Shown here: in pieces, positions 62,054 to 64,000 of the stretch | How positions within the stretch are numbered: the first letter of the stretch is position 1 | Layout: every line of letters begins with the position of its first letter | NCBI RefSeq assembly: GCF_000150275.1 | Contig: NW_002060946.1 | Coordinates: forward strand, 1,817,454 to 1,881,453 | DNA: 64,000 bases | Direction of reading: 5' to 3' | Source of the DNA: Trichoplax adhaerens | Taxonomy: Eukaryota; Placozoa; Uniplacotomia; Trichoplacea; Trichoplacidae | Notes under the pieces: generated by a model | Database searches by the model: none | Told to the model about the DNA's origin: nothing | What the model saw: the letters and a program-made list of their open reading frames with translations, nothing else | Position numbers and translations under genes: made by a program

Positions 62054-64000
62054 CATTGTAAAAGATTAAAATTTATATTAATGATGTACATTTAACTTGT
62101 GTTCATTTTTATATCAAATTTTAACATAGTCTGATGTTTCAGAAGCAATTGATGTCTTTAAGCTATTACATCAATAAGATCAAAATTGATAAAATTACAA
62201 TTATGAACTTCATACGCATCCATAAAAGACTTTTTCAGTCTCTAAAGATAAACATCTTGTTAACTAGATTTTAATCTTTACTGCAGAATAATAGTAAATA
62301 TAAGTTACTGGTATTTTTTAGATAATCTTGAAAAGATTTTGTGAAGTTCTTATCCGTAAAGTTTTTCTATATTTTTACTAATGAATGACCCCGGTGTAAC
62401 TTTTTTGGATATATTAGTCAGAATTATCTGCTGTGTATTTGTTACCTAGGTACTTAAGTGTGGAATCATGGCATAACTTACTAACAGATAAAGTTAGACA
62501 TCAGCCTGTAAGAATTTGATATTTCATGCTACAATAAATACTTTATGGGCGGGTTACACAATAAAAAAATTTAATTTTATAATTGTTTTTTTATTCGTAA
62601 AACACTTAGCATCCAGATTATTGTCTGATATTAAATTTTGCTTTACATAATGTTACGTAAAATTGAGACAGTCTCTTCAATGCTGAAGAAATTATTTAAA
62701 CTTTAGGTTAATACCAAACATAGCATATATTGTAAGAAGGTATAAAAATGAGCAAAATAAGCAATCATTATCATGAAGGGAAATGGAGGTAAAAAGTAAA
62801 ATAATGAATGATAAAATTATACAAAATTATATACCTTATAGTTTTACAGTATTGCAATTAAAATTTGGTTTATGAAAATCATTTCATAAAAAGGCAATAA
62901 AAGACTGCAAAATTATGATATCTTAGAAATTTGATCTAGATGATTGCGTCATACATTATGATATGAGCCTAGCTGTCAGTCTAAAGCTTGACATTGATAA
63001 TGTAAATAAAATATGAAATAATACAGTCACGTTATTAATACAAACAGTGACTTGATATCCGCCATTTAAATTAAATTTAATACAAGCAATTGGGCAGCTT
63101 TTTCACATAGCTTGGTCACTGATCACTAGATGTCATCGAAATAATATTGTTCGACAATTGGAGGTGGAACAAGAAGATATATTTTAAAGCCTACAATAGA
63201 GATTGTAACGTTCTAAGAACAAGGTAAAAGTATAAACTATTATAAATATTAGAAAATATATTGTTTAGTACATTACCTTTAATTTAGCATGATAGCAATA
63301 CAGATGGAACATAAGACTATCACACTAGGCAGTTAAACAAAGCTTAATAATACAACATTGTTTGGTTTGTAATCATTAATTGTTTAACGAAAGATATGTT
63401 GTATGATCAACGGTAATTTATCTTCGATATCTAAATTTTTGCAGATTCATTCTAAGATAATATAGAGCATGGTATATTTATCAAGGAATACAATAACCTA
63501 ACTCCTTTAAAAGCATTATTTATATAGAATAATCTGCTTTCCATCGAAGTACAGAGCACAAATTCTTTGCAACTCTAGCATAGAGAAAAGTAGCATATGA
63601 TGAAATGTCAAGATCATTTAAAATCAACAGTATTCAAGTATTGAAAATGAGTAGTTAAATAAATAAGTTATGTCAATAACTTTTTTTGACAGAATTAAAT
63701 TAGGGTAGATTAGGCTGAATTATACAACATTTAGTCTCTCGACGTTGATCACGCAAACCTTTCGTATAAATAATACATTGAAGCGACGCAGTGGTAATTA
63801 AAATTTGATTAAATAGTCACGATTTTTTAAGAAAATTCATTAACAACTCATTATGAATATGATATCGTAATTACAAAAGTGCGAACATGAATAATATTCA
63901 GAATTAATTCTTATTTTAAATATTGTCTCTAATGTTTGTAGCCCATTTTTTAGTTAAAATTTTTAAACAAAGACAAAGCCATCGCAAGTGAATAGAATAA
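62054..64000. other. Intergenic DNA downstream of the membrane-protein gene, nothing recognised
   Basis: AT-rich with no ORF of note, no obvious tandem repeat and no clear RNA gene. The 3' UTR of the membrane-protein gene probably begins here. No AATAAA close to the stop codon stood out (the nearest I saw is near 62533). Confidence 0.4.

Overview
This is a 64 kb piece of an AT-rich animal-type nuclear genome. Genes are split into many short exons with short GT-AG introns, and several encode conserved eukaryotic housekeeping proteins whose exons align almost residue for residue with the human proteins. The small introns, roughly one gene per 10 kb and the low GC suggest a compact early-branching metazoan genome. 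A placozoan such as Trichoplax is my best guess. No marker gene proves the species.

Layout, left to right. (1) 1-2933: three families of diverged tandem repeats in AT-rich DNA, including a satellite whose 172 and ~228 bp units alternate. (2) 2934-10676, minus: a many-exon gene resembling the ciliary protein CFAP92/KIAA1257. One of its introns contains degenerate repeats. (3) 10677-13763: intergenic DNA with a 126 bp satellite and one orphan exon-like ORF. (4) 13764-30021, minus: a complete HUWE1-type giant HECT ubiquitin ligase, with armadillo-like N-terminal region, UBA, UIM-like segment, WWE, long acidic tract and HECT domain. (5) 30022-35905: a 5.9 kb intergenic region rich in GTAC/TACTGTAC palindromes. 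(6) 35906-44144, plus: UPF2, the nonsense-mediated decay scaffold. (7) 44609-47039, minus: mitochondrial succinyl-CoA ligase beta subunit of the GTP-specific (SUCLG2) type, convergent with UPF2. (8) 47040-50026: intergenic, with a 239 bp duplication and a near-perfect ten-copy 64 bp minisatellite. (9) 50027-55147, minus: coatomer subunit gamma (COPG). (10) 55148-57968: intergenic, with decamer repeats just upstream of COPG, a 249 bp duplication and a ~98 bp near-perfect hairpin. (11) 57969-62053, plus: a ten-exon gene whose conceptual join is an in-frame protein of about 910 residues made almost wholly of membrane segments; I do not recognise the family. (12) 62054-64000: AT-rich DNA with nothing recognised.

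The genes belong to unrelated pathways (ubiquitination, RNA decay, TCA cycle, COPI vesicles, cilia) and show no operon-like logic. I see no bacterial genes, CRISPR arrays, viral genes, tRNA, rRNA or intact transposons. The least explained features are the membrane-protein gene, the repeat families and the palindromic TACTGTAC signal that recurs in the intergenic DNA.
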